From the NCBI GenBank assembly GCA_034429745.1, contig DAOUFY010000058.1, positions 1 through 36,873 on the forward strand: 36,873 bases of DNA, written 5' to 3'. The notes beneath the pieces were generated by a model, which was given only the letters and a program-made list of their open reading frames with translations, did not search any database and was not told the origin of the DNA. This DNA is from JBAXBF01 sp034429745 (GTDB taxonomy: Bacteria; Chloroflexota; Anaerolineae; Anaerolineales; DRKV01). The position numbers and the translations under genes are program-made. This document shows, in pieces, positions 16,328 through 24,963 of the stretch. Each line of letters starts with the position of its first letter. The first letter of the stretch is position 1.

Positions 16328-17216
16328 GCGATGTCCGTCGGTTGATGAGCACTATACCAATAAAAATGAGAATCAACCCAAACAGCATTGCTGGAGTAAC
16401 CTTCTCACCGAGGACAACCATACCCAGTAAAATAGCCGCACAGGGAATTACATAAATCACCTGTGAGCCAGCTGTTGCGCCAAATTTCTGCACAATATAT
16501 AAATCCAGCAAGAAAGCCAGTAATGTGCCAATGAGTGACAAATAGATCAAAGCCCCATACCCCACAGCGTTAACTTTACTCAAGTCAAATCCGTGTACAA
16601 GCAGAGATAAGGGTATGATGATCAGCGCAGCGCAAATCATTCGCATAGCAGACACATCAATCGTATCCTCTTTAGCCAAGTAATACCGGGCATAGAGAAT
16701 GCCGCTGGCTGCAGAAAGGACAGCAAAAAGGGCAAAGGCATAACCGCGCCAGTCTGCGCGTCCAATTTCAGCCAACCCGCTTTCACCGCGAAACCATAAA
16801 AAGGCAGTGCCAAGAAAGGCAATCAATGTGCCAAGTCCCTTCTGCCAGCTCATCTTTTCATCCACAACAAAATGAGCTAGGACGATGACAAAAACGGGCA
16901 CCAGCGTATCCAACAAGCCGGTTAACCCACTGGAAATATACTGCATCGCAGCGATGAAGCCGCTTAATGGTATAACCGTGCTCAATAAGCCGGAAATTGC
17001 AGATTTTATCCACAAATTTTTATCGCGCGGGAACTTTCTTGAAGGCGAGAGCAAATATATACCACAATAGACTAAGGCAGCAATTGTCAGTCTTAATGCA
17101 ACCAACGTCAGCGGCGCATATTGCCCCAAACTAAAACGGGCAATGACCATATTTGAGCCGTATATGCTGCCTACTAAAACAATATAAGGTATGGCTTTTA
17201 ATGATGTGTGAGTCAT
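16320..17216 (-). CDS. EamA/DMT-family transporter
   Basis: 298 residues from the ATG at 17216 (AGGA just upstream); an in-frame TTG at 17261 would add 15 polar residues before the first helix. Ten hydrophobic segments form two EamA repeats: the first starts YIVLVGSIYGSNMVIARFSL, the second near YAFALFAVLSAASGILYARYYL. The last helix ends MLFGLILIFIGIVLINRR, typical of drug/metabolite transporters that export amino acids or metabolites across the cytoplasmic membrane. Substrate unknown. Overlap with the deacylase gene suggests shared expression, though no functional link is obvious. Confidence 0.9.
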   Translation of the reverse strand: MTHTSLKAIPYIVLVGSIYGSNMVIARFSLGQYAPLTLVALRLTIAALVYCGIYLLSPSRKFPRDKNLWIKSAISGLLSTVIPLSGFIAAMQYISSGLTGLLDTLVPVFVIVLAHFVVDEKMSWQKGLGTLIAFLGTAFLWFRGESGLAEIGRADWRGYAFALFAVLSAASGILYARYYLAKEDTIDVSAMRMICAALIIIPLSLLVHGFDLSKVNAVGYGALIYLSLIGTLLAFLLDLYIVQKFGATAGSQVIYVIPCAAILLGMVVLGEKVTPAMLFGLILIFIGIVLINRRTSHA

Positions 17217-17312
17217 AATCCTACAACTAATAGATAATTTATCTTTTACTTTGGATGGCAAAAGCCGAAGCTGTTGCTTTCATATCAGCCATTGCCGTGA
17301 TAATTATTAACA

Positions 17313-17343
17313 AACGATACGCACTTAAAAAGTGCGTATCGTT
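17313..17343 (-). terminator. Intrinsic terminator after the epimerase-like gene
   Basis: A perfect 14-base-pair stem (arms 17313-17326 and 17330-17343) closes on a 3-base loop. On the minus strand it is followed by the T-rich TTTGTTAATAATT. It lies 35 bases after the stop at 17378. A weaker effect on the plus strand is possible. Confidence 0.8.
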
Positions 17344-17377
17344 ATTTGTAAACCCATTCTTCCATCCTGCGTTTCTC

Positions 17378-18289
17378 TTATAATGCTGCCAATTTAGGGA
17401 GAATAAACTTCTCCACTTCAGCATCGTTTTGTGGAGCTTGAACATCACGGATTAGGTACCATGTTTCCACATGTTCCACTTTAGCCTCAGGAGCTAAGCG
17501 AGTCATCGGTGATAAGGTTTCTACCTCCAGCATATCTGAATTAGTGAAGGTTTCCACTGAGCACCCAAAATCCGGATACACTGCATTCGGAACGTAGGTA
17601 AACTTTTTCACAAACAAATTGTTATGGTTGGCATACGCACACCACTCATCTTGGCAGTCAATGCCAACTTTCTGCGGTGTCTGCGCTTTAGGATCTTGGC
17701 GCAAGAGGATATAACGCTTTCCCCATGTCCAACGCGGGTCGGACATATCCGAATATGCCCAAAGCGAAAGCGAATTTTTTGGTTCCAAGTTTTCGGTATG
17801 CGAACCGCGCGGCGGAAGAGGATAAATCCCCACACCTCCCTGAGCCATTACCGAAAGAGCCCAGATTGCCAGTTCAACCTCCCATAAATTGTGATTGATG
17901 AGACGGTGAGTAATTTTCACCATCGCTTTGTCATCAGACATCTCAAAGTCCATTTCCTTTTGGATGCCGGTCGTCGGTTCTGTAGGTTGAATAACCCGAA
18001 TCAGCTTACCGTGTTCTTCGAGCTTAACGGGAGAATTATCCGGGTAATAGGTGCGAGGCATTTTTTCTGGTGCGTGCCATAGACGATGACCACCATAAAT
18101 CCGCCACTCATCACCACCGGTCTTGCCTAACTGATCGGCATACTCGGCAAACTCATTTACTCCCCCAGCTACTCCGAAAAAAATTACCCGCGGACCGACA
18201 TCAGTCGTTACAACCAATTCGATTTTGCCATTAGACAGCCGATAAGAATTCTGCCAGCCATGAAAATTGATTTTCTCTAGTTTTGCCAT
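17378..18289 (-). CDS. Aldose-epimerase-like (galactose mutarotase fold) protein, DUF4380/DUF4432 type
   Basis: 303 residues. The N-terminal LSNGKIELVVTTDVGPRVIFFGVAGG and YGGHRLWHAPEKMPRTYYPDN match the mutarotase-like superfamily in which a GPR(V/I) strand and a GGHRLWH segment recur. The middle has FEMSDDKAMVKITHRLINHNLWEVELAIWALSVMA in family register. No signal peptide, so cytoplasmic. An AAGGAG site precedes the ATG by seven bases. It lies downstream of the ABC sugar permease genes (198-base gap) on the same strand and is followed by a terminator, which suggests that it acts on the imported sugar. Activity is inferred from fold only. Confidence 0.7.
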   Translation of the reverse strand: MAKLEKINFHGWQNSYRLSNGKIELVVTTDVGPRVIFFGVAGGVNEFAEYADQLGKTGGDEWRIYGGHRLWHAPEKMPRTYYPDNSPVKLEEHGKLIRVIQPTEPTTGIQKEMDFEMSDDKAMVKITHRLINHNLWEVELAIWALSVMAQGGVGIYPLPPRGSHTENLEPKNSLSLWAYSDMSDPRWTWGKRYILLRQDPKAQTPQKVGIDCQDEWCAYANHNNLFVKKFTYVPNAVYPDFGCSVETFTNSDMLEVETLSPMTRLAPEAKVEHVETWYLIRDVQAPQNDAEVEKFILPKLAAL

Positions 18290-18487
18290 GTTTTACTCCT
18301 TTTGTGAATAATTTAATGTAGTACTTTAATTGAAAACCATTGCAATTATTTCGTAACCGCTTTCTTCCTGCACCATATACCTATACAGCTTGCTAAGTTT
18401 GCGCCCACTTCAGGCATTATTATAACTATTTTTTTAAAAACCGCACGGTTAATAGAGCAAAATTTATTAAGCTAAACTGCTTCACCA

Positions 18488-19321
18488 TTAATTTCCCAAC
18501 CTTTCCTTACGGATCAGCTGTACTTCCTGAAGAATCAATTTTTGGGTTAGCAGAAACAACAGAATCAATGGCAGAGCTGCAAAGAGAGCCGCCGCCATGA
18601 GTATATTCCATTGATTGCCTCCTTCCTGAGTGCCTTTGAGATATGCCAACCCAATCGGCAGCGTCCGCATTGCAAGCTTATCAGTAACCATTAAAGCCCA
18701 CAGGTAATCATTCCAATGGTTGATAAAAGAATATAGGGTCAACACTAAAACGACTGCCCGGCTTGCCGGCACCACCACTTGCCATAAGGTTTGCCAATGA
18801 GTGGCACCATCTACCTTTGCGGCATCTATCAGGTCGCGGGGCAAGCTGCGAAACCATTGAAACAATACAAAAACGGGAAATGCATGTGCTACAGTCGGAA
18901 TGATCAACGCCATGTACGTATTCATCCAACCTAAGCGCAGAATTGTTGTATAGTTTGGAATCAGCTTTGCCTCTTCAGGAATAAGCATCGTGGCAATGAC
19001 AGCCAAAAAAAGAAATCGCTTAGCCGGGAACTTTAGAAAAGCAAACGCATAACCCATCAGCAACGCAAAGAAGATTTGTAAGATGCAACTGAACCCGGCA
19101 CTGATTACGCTGTTGAGAGTAAAACGCCCAAATGGAGCTGCTTGCCAAGCCAATGCAAAGTTTTTGAGAGTTGGCTGACGCGGCAGCCAATGCGGAGGAA
19201 AGGCTGCTACTTCTTCCAAAGGTTTAAAAGCCGTTGAAATCATCCAAAAATAAGGCAAAGCTAAAAAGAAGCAAAAAAATACCAGTACGGCAAATACTGC
19301 CCATTTATTAACATTAACCAT
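18488..19321 (-). CDS. Carbohydrate ABC transporter permease, MalG type
   Basis: 277 residues, the normal MalG-family length, with six transmembrane helices starting VFAVLVFFCFFLALPYFWM. The EAA loop for ATPase contact is DLIDAAKVDGATHWQTLWQVVVP. The N-terminal FWMISTAFKPLEEV is a family signature. It overlaps the MalF-type gene by eight bases. No ATP-binding subunit is encoded nearby, which is common where one shared MsmX/UgpC-type ATPase serves many importers. Confidence 0.95.
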   Translation of the reverse strand: MVNVNKWAVFAVLVFFCFFLALPYFWMISTAFKPLEEVAAFPPHWLPRQPTLKNFALAWQAAPFGRFTLNSVISAGFSCILQIFFALLMGYAFAFLKFPAKRFLFLAVIATMLIPEEAKLIPNYTTILRLGWMNTYMALIIPTVAHAFPVFVLFQWFRSLPRDLIDAAKVDGATHWQTLWQVVVPASRAVVLVLTLYSFINHWNDYLWALMVTDKLAMRTLPIGLAYLKGTQEGGNQWNILMAAALFAALPLILLFLLTQKLILQEVQLIRKERLGN

Positions 19322-20246
19322 GATGCACCCAGCGTTGTGAGCTTTTTAGCTGCACTAACATTAACCCAAAAATGAGAACAAAAAAGATAACAGCTAAAGC
19401 TGAAGCAGTACCAGCCTGAAAGTCGCGAAAGGCTAACTTATACAAGTGATAGACAAAAGTTGCCGAAGCTGGGTAAACCGGTCCCCCTTCGCTCATCATC
19501 GCGACCAAATCAAACACTTTTACAGCTTGGATTAAGCCGCTGACCATTAGAAAGAAAATCATCGGCGTCATCAATGGCAACACAATTCGATAAAGCAACA
19601 CCCAGCTTGATGCACCATCCACCCGCGCGGCGTCCAACACCTCTGAGGGTAAGTTTTGCAATCCAGCCCAAAAGAAAATAGCCGAAAAACTGCACTCCCG
19701 CCAAATACCCACCAAAATAATCGCCCAGAGTGCAGTATTTGAATTTGCCAGCCAGCGCAAACCGGGAACTTTCAATATATGATATAAGATGCTCAAGGGA
19801 CCCTGTTGAGGATCCAACAGCAGGATCCAAATCAGCGCAGCTGCAGCACCAATGGTTACCTGAGGTGTAAACACAAGCAGTCGAAAAAATGCCATCCCTT
19901 TATAAGGACGATTTAATAACAACGCCAAAACAAAAGCCAAAGCCTGAGCAATAAATACCGTGCAGAACGCATACACAAGGGTGTTGAGCAGTACGCGCCA
20001 AAAATCGCTATCCTGAAACAAGTACAAATAATTATCCAAACCCACGAAAACTGGGACTGGATCAATAAAATTCCATTTGGTGAGACTAATATAAATGTTA
20101 AAGAAAAAGGGGTAATATGTGAAAACCAGAAAGAGAAGCAAATTAGGTGCACACCATAACAGAAAAGTGAACCATTCAGGGAATCTTTTACGAGGCAATG
20201 CGGATATTGAATGTAAAAGGTTTCCAGCAGCCGATTTATCTATCAC
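19314..20246 (-). CDS. Carbohydrate ABC transporter permease, MalF type
   Basis: 310 residues with six transmembrane helices. The first helix region reads LLWCAPNLLLFLVFTYYPFF and is followed by NIYISLTKWNFIDP, as in MalF/UgpA-type permeases. The EAA loop is EVLDAARVDGASSWVLLYRIVLP. It lies three bases after the binding-protein gene stop and overlaps the MalG-type gene, so the three genes are one transcription unit. Confidence 0.95.
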   Translation of the reverse strand: MIDKSAAGNLLHSISALPRKRFPEWFTFLLWCAPNLLLFLVFTYYPFFFNIYISLTKWNFIDPVPVFVGLDNYLYLFQDSDFWRVLLNTLVYAFCTVFIAQALAFVLALLLNRPYKGMAFFRLLVFTPQVTIGAAAALIWILLLDPQQGPLSILYHILKVPGLRWLANSNTALWAIILVGIWRECSFSAIFFWAGLQNLPSEVLDAARVDGASSWVLLYRIVLPLMTPMIFFLMVSGLIQAVKVFDLVAMMSEGGPVYPASATFVYHLYKLAFRDFQAGTASALAVIFFVLIFGLMLVQLKSSQRWVHHG

Positions 20247-20249
20247 GTT

Positions 20250-21590
20250 TTACTGTTGATTTTTTTGTTGAATAGCTTTCTGATTAGCCGCTTCTAATGT
20301 GGAAGGTATATCCGCTAAGTCGAAGAAAATTTTCTGCCATGCCTCTTCAAATCCATCTCTTGCTGGGGGAAAACGGTAGAGGGAAAAATCCCAGCGTACA
20401 AAAGGCACAGCTGAATACATCGCGGCATAATGCGGGTGCTGCAACATCTCTCCCATCTCTTCTTGAGCTTCTGGGTAATAAGCAATGTAGCCGGTTTTTT
20501 TACAATATTCCGCCAAACTTTTCGGAGAAAGCATAAACTTAATAAATTGCCAAGCAGCCGCCCGTTTTTCAGGTGGAGTTGTGGAAAGCATCACTAAACC
20601 GCCGGCACCCGGAGCATAGATTTTTCCTTTCTTGCCTGCTGGCAAGGGGGCTACATTTGGCGTAAAACCAACCGATTGCGAGATAATCTCGGCATAAGGA
20701 GAAGGTGAATCAAAGATCATAGCCGCTTTGCCATTTTTAAACGCTGCGCGGTGTCCCCCCGAAGCCTTATCAGGAATGATTGCTGCTCCTTCTTTGACCA
20801 AATCCTGAAAGGGTTTTAGCGTCTCAGCGATGATTGGGCTATTGAGGGTAGGCTGTTGTGTGCTTTTATCCATCAATTCACCGCCCTGCGACCACACTGC
20901 AGACAGCATAGGCCATGAAATATCCCAATAAGCCACTCCATAACGAGTTGTGTTCCCATTCTCATCGCGTTTGGTGAGTTTACGCGCGGCTTCAAAAAAC
21001 TCATCCCAAGTTTGCGGCGGAGAAGTAATGCCAGCTTCATTAAAGGCTTCTTGATTATAATACAAGAGAGGAACGGCAATATTAAACGGTAGCCAATAAA
21101 TGCCTCCATCCACTTCACCTGCTGCAAGAATGGAAGCCGGAAAATCCTCTATATCAAGCCCATCTTGTGAGCGGATAAAAGGTGTCAGATCAACTAAAGC
21201 GCCAGCTTCGACAAATGGTCCTACTTCATACGTTCCTAGTTGACTAACCTCAGGCGCATTGCCGCTGCCATAGGCAGCCAACAGCTTAGTACCAATTTCT
21301 GAGTAAAAACTGCCCTGAAACTCCGAAGCAACTCGGATGCGGTTTTGTGAAGCGTTAAAAGCTTCTGCCAGTTCGTCTTGAGCAGAACTTGCCATACCCG
21401 TGAGTGTGTGCCAATAAACAAGCTGAATAGGTTGTTCAGCTTCAGCAGCTTGTTGTGGTGCACTTGTATTTAAATCGGTCTCTGCTTTAGGTGCAGGTGC
21501 ATTGTTTTGGCAGGCGGCCGCCAAAAGCAAGGCAGCTGCGGTGAATACAATTATGCCATAATGATAATATTTTTTAATCATCCCTTTCAT
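20250..21590 (-). CDS. Extracellular sugar-binding lipoprotein of an ABC transporter (family 1)
   Basis: 446 residues from the ATG at 21590; a TTG at 21602 is an alternative. The lipoprotein signal ends LLLAAAC with lipidated Cys27, followed by an Asn/Pro/Ala-rich linker. The family 1 (UgpB/MalE-like) fold shows LVYWHTLTGMASSAQDELAEAFNASQ, YNQEAFNEAGI.PQTWDEFFEAARKLT and the late AAWQFIKFMLSPK. It captures a sugar or a polyol phosphate outside the membrane for the two downstream permeases. The ligand is not predictable. The preceding 106 bases hold AT-rich promoter-like sequence but no clear operator. Confidence 0.93.
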   Translation of the reverse strand: MKGMIKKYYHYGIIVFTAAALLLAAACQNNAPAPKAETDLNTSAPQQAAEAEQPIQLVYWHTLTGMASSAQDELAEAFNASQNRIRVASEFQGSFYSEIGTKLLAAYGSGNAPEVSQLGTYEVGPFVEAGALVDLTPFIRSQDGLDIEDFPASILAAGEVDGGIYWLPFNIAVPLLYYNQEAFNEAGITSPPQTWDEFFEAARKLTKRDENGNTTRYGVAYWDISWPMLSAVWSQGGELMDKSTQQPTLNSPIIAETLKPFQDLVKEGAAIIPDKASGGHRAAFKNGKAAMIFDSPSPYAEIISQSVGFTPNVAPLPAGKKGKIYAPGAGGLVMLSTTPPEKRAAAWQFIKFMLSPKSLAEYCKKTGYIAYYPEAQEEMGEMLQHPHYAAMYSAVPFVRWDFSLYRFPPARDGFEEAWQKIFFDLADIPSTLEAANQKAIQQKNQQ

Positions 21591-21696
21591 TCTTTTACTC
21601 AACCTTTTTATAAGTTTATAAGATATGGAACAACCAACAACATGTTAGGACTATTGGTCATTCTTTCTTAATCAATCAGTACACTTATTAACAGGT

Positions 21697-22905
21697 TTAC
21701 GGTTTAATGCCCCACAGGTGTACACTTCCATCTTTAGTAGAAGAAAGTAGCAGTTTTCCATCAGAAGAAAACGCCACATCCGTTACGCTGCTTTTGTGCT
21801 CTAGAACTGCCAGCAGATCTCCGCTGGGAACAGACCAAAGCCTAACGGTTCCATCTGTCGAAGCAGAAGCAAGCAGCGGCTGCTGTAAAGAGAACGCCAC
21901 TTGCAGTACTGCCCCTTTATGCCCGCTAAACTTTTGGGCAACCTTTGCTGTAGAAGGATTGATGAGAAATACCACCCGTTCTTGGGTGGGTGTGATATCA
22001 TCTCCGCTGCCAACTGCCAGCCAATCTCCTTGAGGTGAAAAAGCCAGCCCATTCAACCTTTCCTGAAAGCCGCTTATTTTATGAATGAGTTTGCCATTAA
22101 TCACTTGCCACAACTGTACTGAAAATAAGCTAGCTTTCCACTCATTTGCTGAAACTGCCAGCATCTTTCCATCCCGGGAAAAAGCTATACCTTGAGCAAA
22201 GGTGTTCTTGGTAGAAAAATCCCGCGCCGCGCCTTCTGCTTGAGTCTTCCATAGATGCACCTTGAAGTCATAAGAAGAAACTGCCAGCCATTTTTCATCG
22301 GCAGAAAAGGCTAAAGCTGCAATCCCATCCTCATAACCTTTAAAGACTTTTTTCACCTGTTCATCTTCGAGATTCCAAAGTTTTGCTGTGTAATCTTCAC
22401 TGCCGGTAGCCAGCAAACTGCCGGATGGTGAAAGTTCCAAGCTATTGATCCGTTGGACATGAGCCACCCATTGAACGCGCGGCTGTTCAGCTGCAGCCGG
22501 CGACAATTTTTCATCCAGACGAACAAGCACAACTTGCCCCTCTTGATTGCCCCAGACGATAAAATCTGCCTGTGGAGAAAAAGCAATACTATTCACTGCT
22601 GAACGATCATGCCAGCGCACAATTTCTTGAAGTTGGGCCGCACGCTCAGCACTGACAACGAGCAAATCGGTGTGCGAGATACTTTGTTCAACTGTTGGGG
22701 TTGGTGAGGGGAGCGGAGTGGAGGTTGCCAGAGTTTCCACCACCACTTTTGTAGTTGGCGTTGCTGTGCTGGTGTTTACAGCAGTCAGGGCGCTGGTTGG
22801 TGATTCATTAAGACGCTTCCCAGCTGAACACCCCGGCAGAAACAGAGATCCACTTAACAGCCAAATGCCAAAACCGCTAAAAATCAACCACTTTCGAAAG
22901 CGCAT
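21697..22905 (-). CDS. Secreted WD40 beta-propeller lipoprotein
   Basis: 402 residues. The signal peptide ends FLPGC, a probable lipobox with Pro at -2 and lipidated Cys26. A Thr/Ser/Pro-rich spacer follows (about 35-75), then seven WD40-like blades (about 97-402). Blade starts include WVAHVQRINSLELSPSG, FKGYEDGIAALAFSADE, FSGHKGAVLQVAFS and LEHKSSVTDVAFSSDG, with blade ends such as AKLWNL, VRLWSV and VHLWGI. It is a protein-interaction scaffold anchored outside the cell. GAGGGG lies six bases before the ATG. It stands between the ABC cluster and the long operon, 156 bases after the AlaX gene, and no partner is evident. Confidence 0.88.
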   Translation of the reverse strand: MRFRKWLIFSGFGIWLLSGSLFLPGCSAGKRLNESPTSALTAVNTSTATPTTKVVVETLATSTPLPSPTPTVEQSISHTDLLVVSAERAAQLQEIVRWHDRSAVNSIAFSPQADFIVWGNQEGQVVLVRLDEKLSPAAAEQPRVQWVAHVQRINSLELSPSGSLLATGSEDYTAKLWNLEDEQVKKVFKGYEDGIAALAFSADEKWLAVSSYDFKVHLWKTQAEGAARDFSTKNTFAQGIAFSRDGKMLAVSANEWKASLFSVQLWQVINGKLIHKISGFQERLNGLAFSPQGDWLAVGSGDDITPTQERVVFLINPSTAKVAQKFSGHKGAVLQVAFSLQQPLLASASTDGTVRLWSVPSGDLLAVLEHKSSVTDVAFSSDGKLLLSSTKDGSVHLWGIKP

Positions 22906-23061
22906 TTACTTCCCCTCATAATAAACACCTCACGTAAGAGGCAGTTCTGCAATTTGTTTATTGTATCACAAGTTTTAGGGCATAATCAGGTTAAAGAAGC
23001 TTTCGTTGTCTTCAAGTACAACCTCCATCGTTTTTTTCTTAACGCGGATTGTTAGCTAGAT

Positions 23062-23784
23062 TCATTCATCCAGCACTTCGATGAAGATTCGTTTATTGAT
23101 TTTTCCTTTGCTTTTATAATCCACCACTTTTACTCTGCCAACCTCGCGGGTATTGGCGACATGTGTACCGCCATCTGCCTGCAAATCAAGCCCTTCAATC
23201 TCCACAACCCTAACTTCAGTAATGCCTTGCGGCAGCAAATTGATCTTGGTGCGGATCAAATCGGGGATACGAAATGCCTCTTCACGCGGCAAAAAGCGGC
23301 TGTGAACAGGATGAGCCGCTGCGATTTCTTGATTAACGCGCGCTTCAATGACTTCCACTAAATCCTTATGCATTGTCTCAAACTCAAAATCCATGCGTCC
23401 CTGCAACGGCTCCATATTGCCGCCGGTAACTGAGGCGCCATAATCATGCCAAACCACCCCGCACAGCACATGCATGGCTGTATGAGTACGCATAAGCTGA
23501 TAACGCCGTTCCCAATCAATTTCACCATATACCTCTTCCCCAACAGGCGGCAAATCGTCTTCCAGCCAATGCCAAATCAAATCATCCTGTTTGGCTGCCT
23601 TAATCACCGCATGTGATTTACCCGCCCAAGTCAACTTACCAAAGTCGCAAGGCTGTCCTCCACCACCAGGGTAAAAAGCTGTTTGGTCAAGAGCCACCGC
23701 ACGTTCTGATTCGTTCACAGCTACTACACGTGCTTTGAAATCTTTTTGATATGCGTCTGTGTAACCAATAAAATGCGTTGTCAT
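23062..23784 (-). CDS. Alanyl-tRNA editing protein, AlaX type
   Basis: 240 residues, AlaX-M size. The N-terminal part has AFYPGGGGQPCDFG, the AlaRS-related GGGGQP loop. The editing core has HTAMHVLCG, giving two zinc-binding His in HxxxH, and DGGTHV near the C-terminus, where many AlaX/AlaRS editing sites have CGGTH. Here the first zinc position reads Asp instead of Cys. The enzyme frees Ser or Gly from mischarged tRNA-Ala in the cytoplasm. Its ATG overlaps the end of the Kbl-type gene by four bases. It is the last gene of the long operon. Confidence 0.9.
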   Translation of the reverse strand: MTTHFIGYTDAYQKDFKARVVAVNESERAVALDQTAFYPGGGGQPCDFGKLTWAGKSHAVIKAAKQDDLIWHWLEDDLPPVGEEVYGEIDWERRYQLMRTHTAMHVLCGVVWHDYGASVTGGNMEPLQGRMDFEFETMHKDLVEVIEARVNQEIAAAHPVHSRFLPREEAFRIPDLIRTKINLLPQGITEVRVVEIEGLDLQADGGTHVANTREVGRVKVVDYKSKGKINKRIFIEVLDE

Positions 23785-24962
23785 GAAATTACTCCTAATT
23801 CTTTGCCAACTTTTTCAAAAGCTTTCAAGCCGAAATCCAAATCTTCCCGTGAGTGGGCGGCGGAATTCATCACTCGAATACGGGCTCTTCCTTGCGGGAC
23901 AGTAGGAAACCCTAAGGCCATCGCGAACACCTTTTCCTCAAATAAGCGCTGAGAAAACTGCTTTGCCAAGCCTACATCACCCAGCATAATGGGTATGATC
24001 GGCGTTTGCGATTCACCGGTATCAAACCCAAGCGCGCGCAAGTTGCCTTTGAGGTAATCTGTGTTTTCCCACAATTTCTTCACTAAATCGGCGGAGCGAG
24101 AAAGCAGTTCAACAGCTGCTAAACAAGCCGCGGTATCCGCGGGAGTAGTTGCGCTAGAAAAGAGGTTAGGGCGCGCTTTTTGGCGCAGATAGTCTATGAT
24201 CAATTTCCGCCCGGCAATCACCCCCCCAACGACTCCAAAAGCTTTGGATAATGTGCCTATCTCCACATCGAATTTGCCCTGCAGTCCAAAATGGTGGACA
24301 ATACCTCGTCCCTGTCCAAGCACACCTTCGCCATGGGCATCATCAACCATAGTCAAGATACCATATCGCTCAGCGACTTCGTAAATTTGATCCAAGGGGG
24401 CGATATCTCCATCCATGCTGAACACTCCATCGGTAACGACTAAACCGCGCCGATGATGGGGCAAGTGAGTTTGGATTTTGGCTTCTAAATCCTTTACGTC
24501 GCAGTGCTCATACACCACAATCTTCGCCCGCGATAGACGAGCCCCGTCAATGATGCTGGCATGATTCAACCGATCCGAAAAGATGACATCTTCTTCTCCC
24601 ACCAATGGGGGTATAGCCGCTTGATTGGCGCAGAAACCTGACTGCACAAAAAATGCAGCTTCCACTTCCTTGAACTCTGCCAGGCGTTCTTCTAGTTGAC
24701 GGTGCAATCGCTGCGTTCCGGCAATAGTGCGAACGGCCGCTGGCCCTACTCCCCATTCATCAATTGCCTTCTTAGCTGCCTCTTTTAATGCCGGGTGATT
24801 AGCCAACCCAAGATAATTGTTGGTGCAAAAATTAAGCACTCGCTGTCCATCCACAACCATCCATGCCCCGACAGCAGAATCCATAGTCCGAATATTAATT
24901 AATCGATTCTCCTTTTGCAGGGTCTCTAATTCTTGCTGAATAAACTCTATCTTTCTATCCAT
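23781..24962 (-). CDS. kbl: Glycine C-acetyltransferase / 2-amino-3-ketobutyrate CoA ligase (alpha-oxoamine synthase)
   Basis: 393 residues, typical of Kbl. It is a fold-type I PLP enzyme with the Schiff-base lysine K240 in GTLSKAFGVVGG. DGVFSMDGDIAPLD, VDDAHGEGVLG and the N-terminal LNFCTNNYLGLANHP are also present. Kbl cleaves 2-amino-3-ketobutyrate with CoA to glycine and acetyl-CoA in threonine breakdown. The usual partner tdh is not adjacent, and the close relative BioF (7-keto-8-aminopelargonate synthase) cannot be fully excluded; the sequence looks more Kbl-like. The stop lies one base before the glycosyltransferase end of the operon, and it overlaps AlaX by four bases. Confidence 0.87.
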   Translation of the reverse strand: MDRKIEFIQQELETLQKENRLINIRTMDSAVGAWMVVDGQRVLNFCTNNYLGLANHPALKEAAKKAIDEWGVGPAAVRTIAGTQRLHRQLEERLAEFKEVEAAFFVQSGFCANQAAIPPLVGEEDVIFSDRLNHASIIDGARLSRAKIVVYEHCDVKDLEAKIQTHLPHHRRGLVVTDGVFSMDGDIAPLDQIYEVAERYGILTMVDDAHGEGVLGQGRGIVHHFGLQGKFDVEIGTLSKAFGVVGGVIAGRKLIIDYLRQKARPNLFSSATTPADTAACLAAVELLSRSADLVKKLWENTDYLKGNLRALGFDTGESQTPIIPIMLGDVGLAKQFSQRLFEEKVFAMALGFPTVPQGRARIRVMNSAAHSREDLDFGLKAFEKVGKELGVIS

Positions 24963-24963
24963 T

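Noticed and set aside
17313..17343. A possible CRISPR repeat or insertion-sequence end.
   Set aside because: It is a single perfect hairpin right after a stop codon with a T-rich tail on the minus strand; no second copy or transposase is present.
18439..18450. A terminator between the MalG-type permease and the epimerase-like gene.
   Set aside because: The AACC/GGTT stem is only four or five base pairs; the T-run after it is suggestive but too weak to call.
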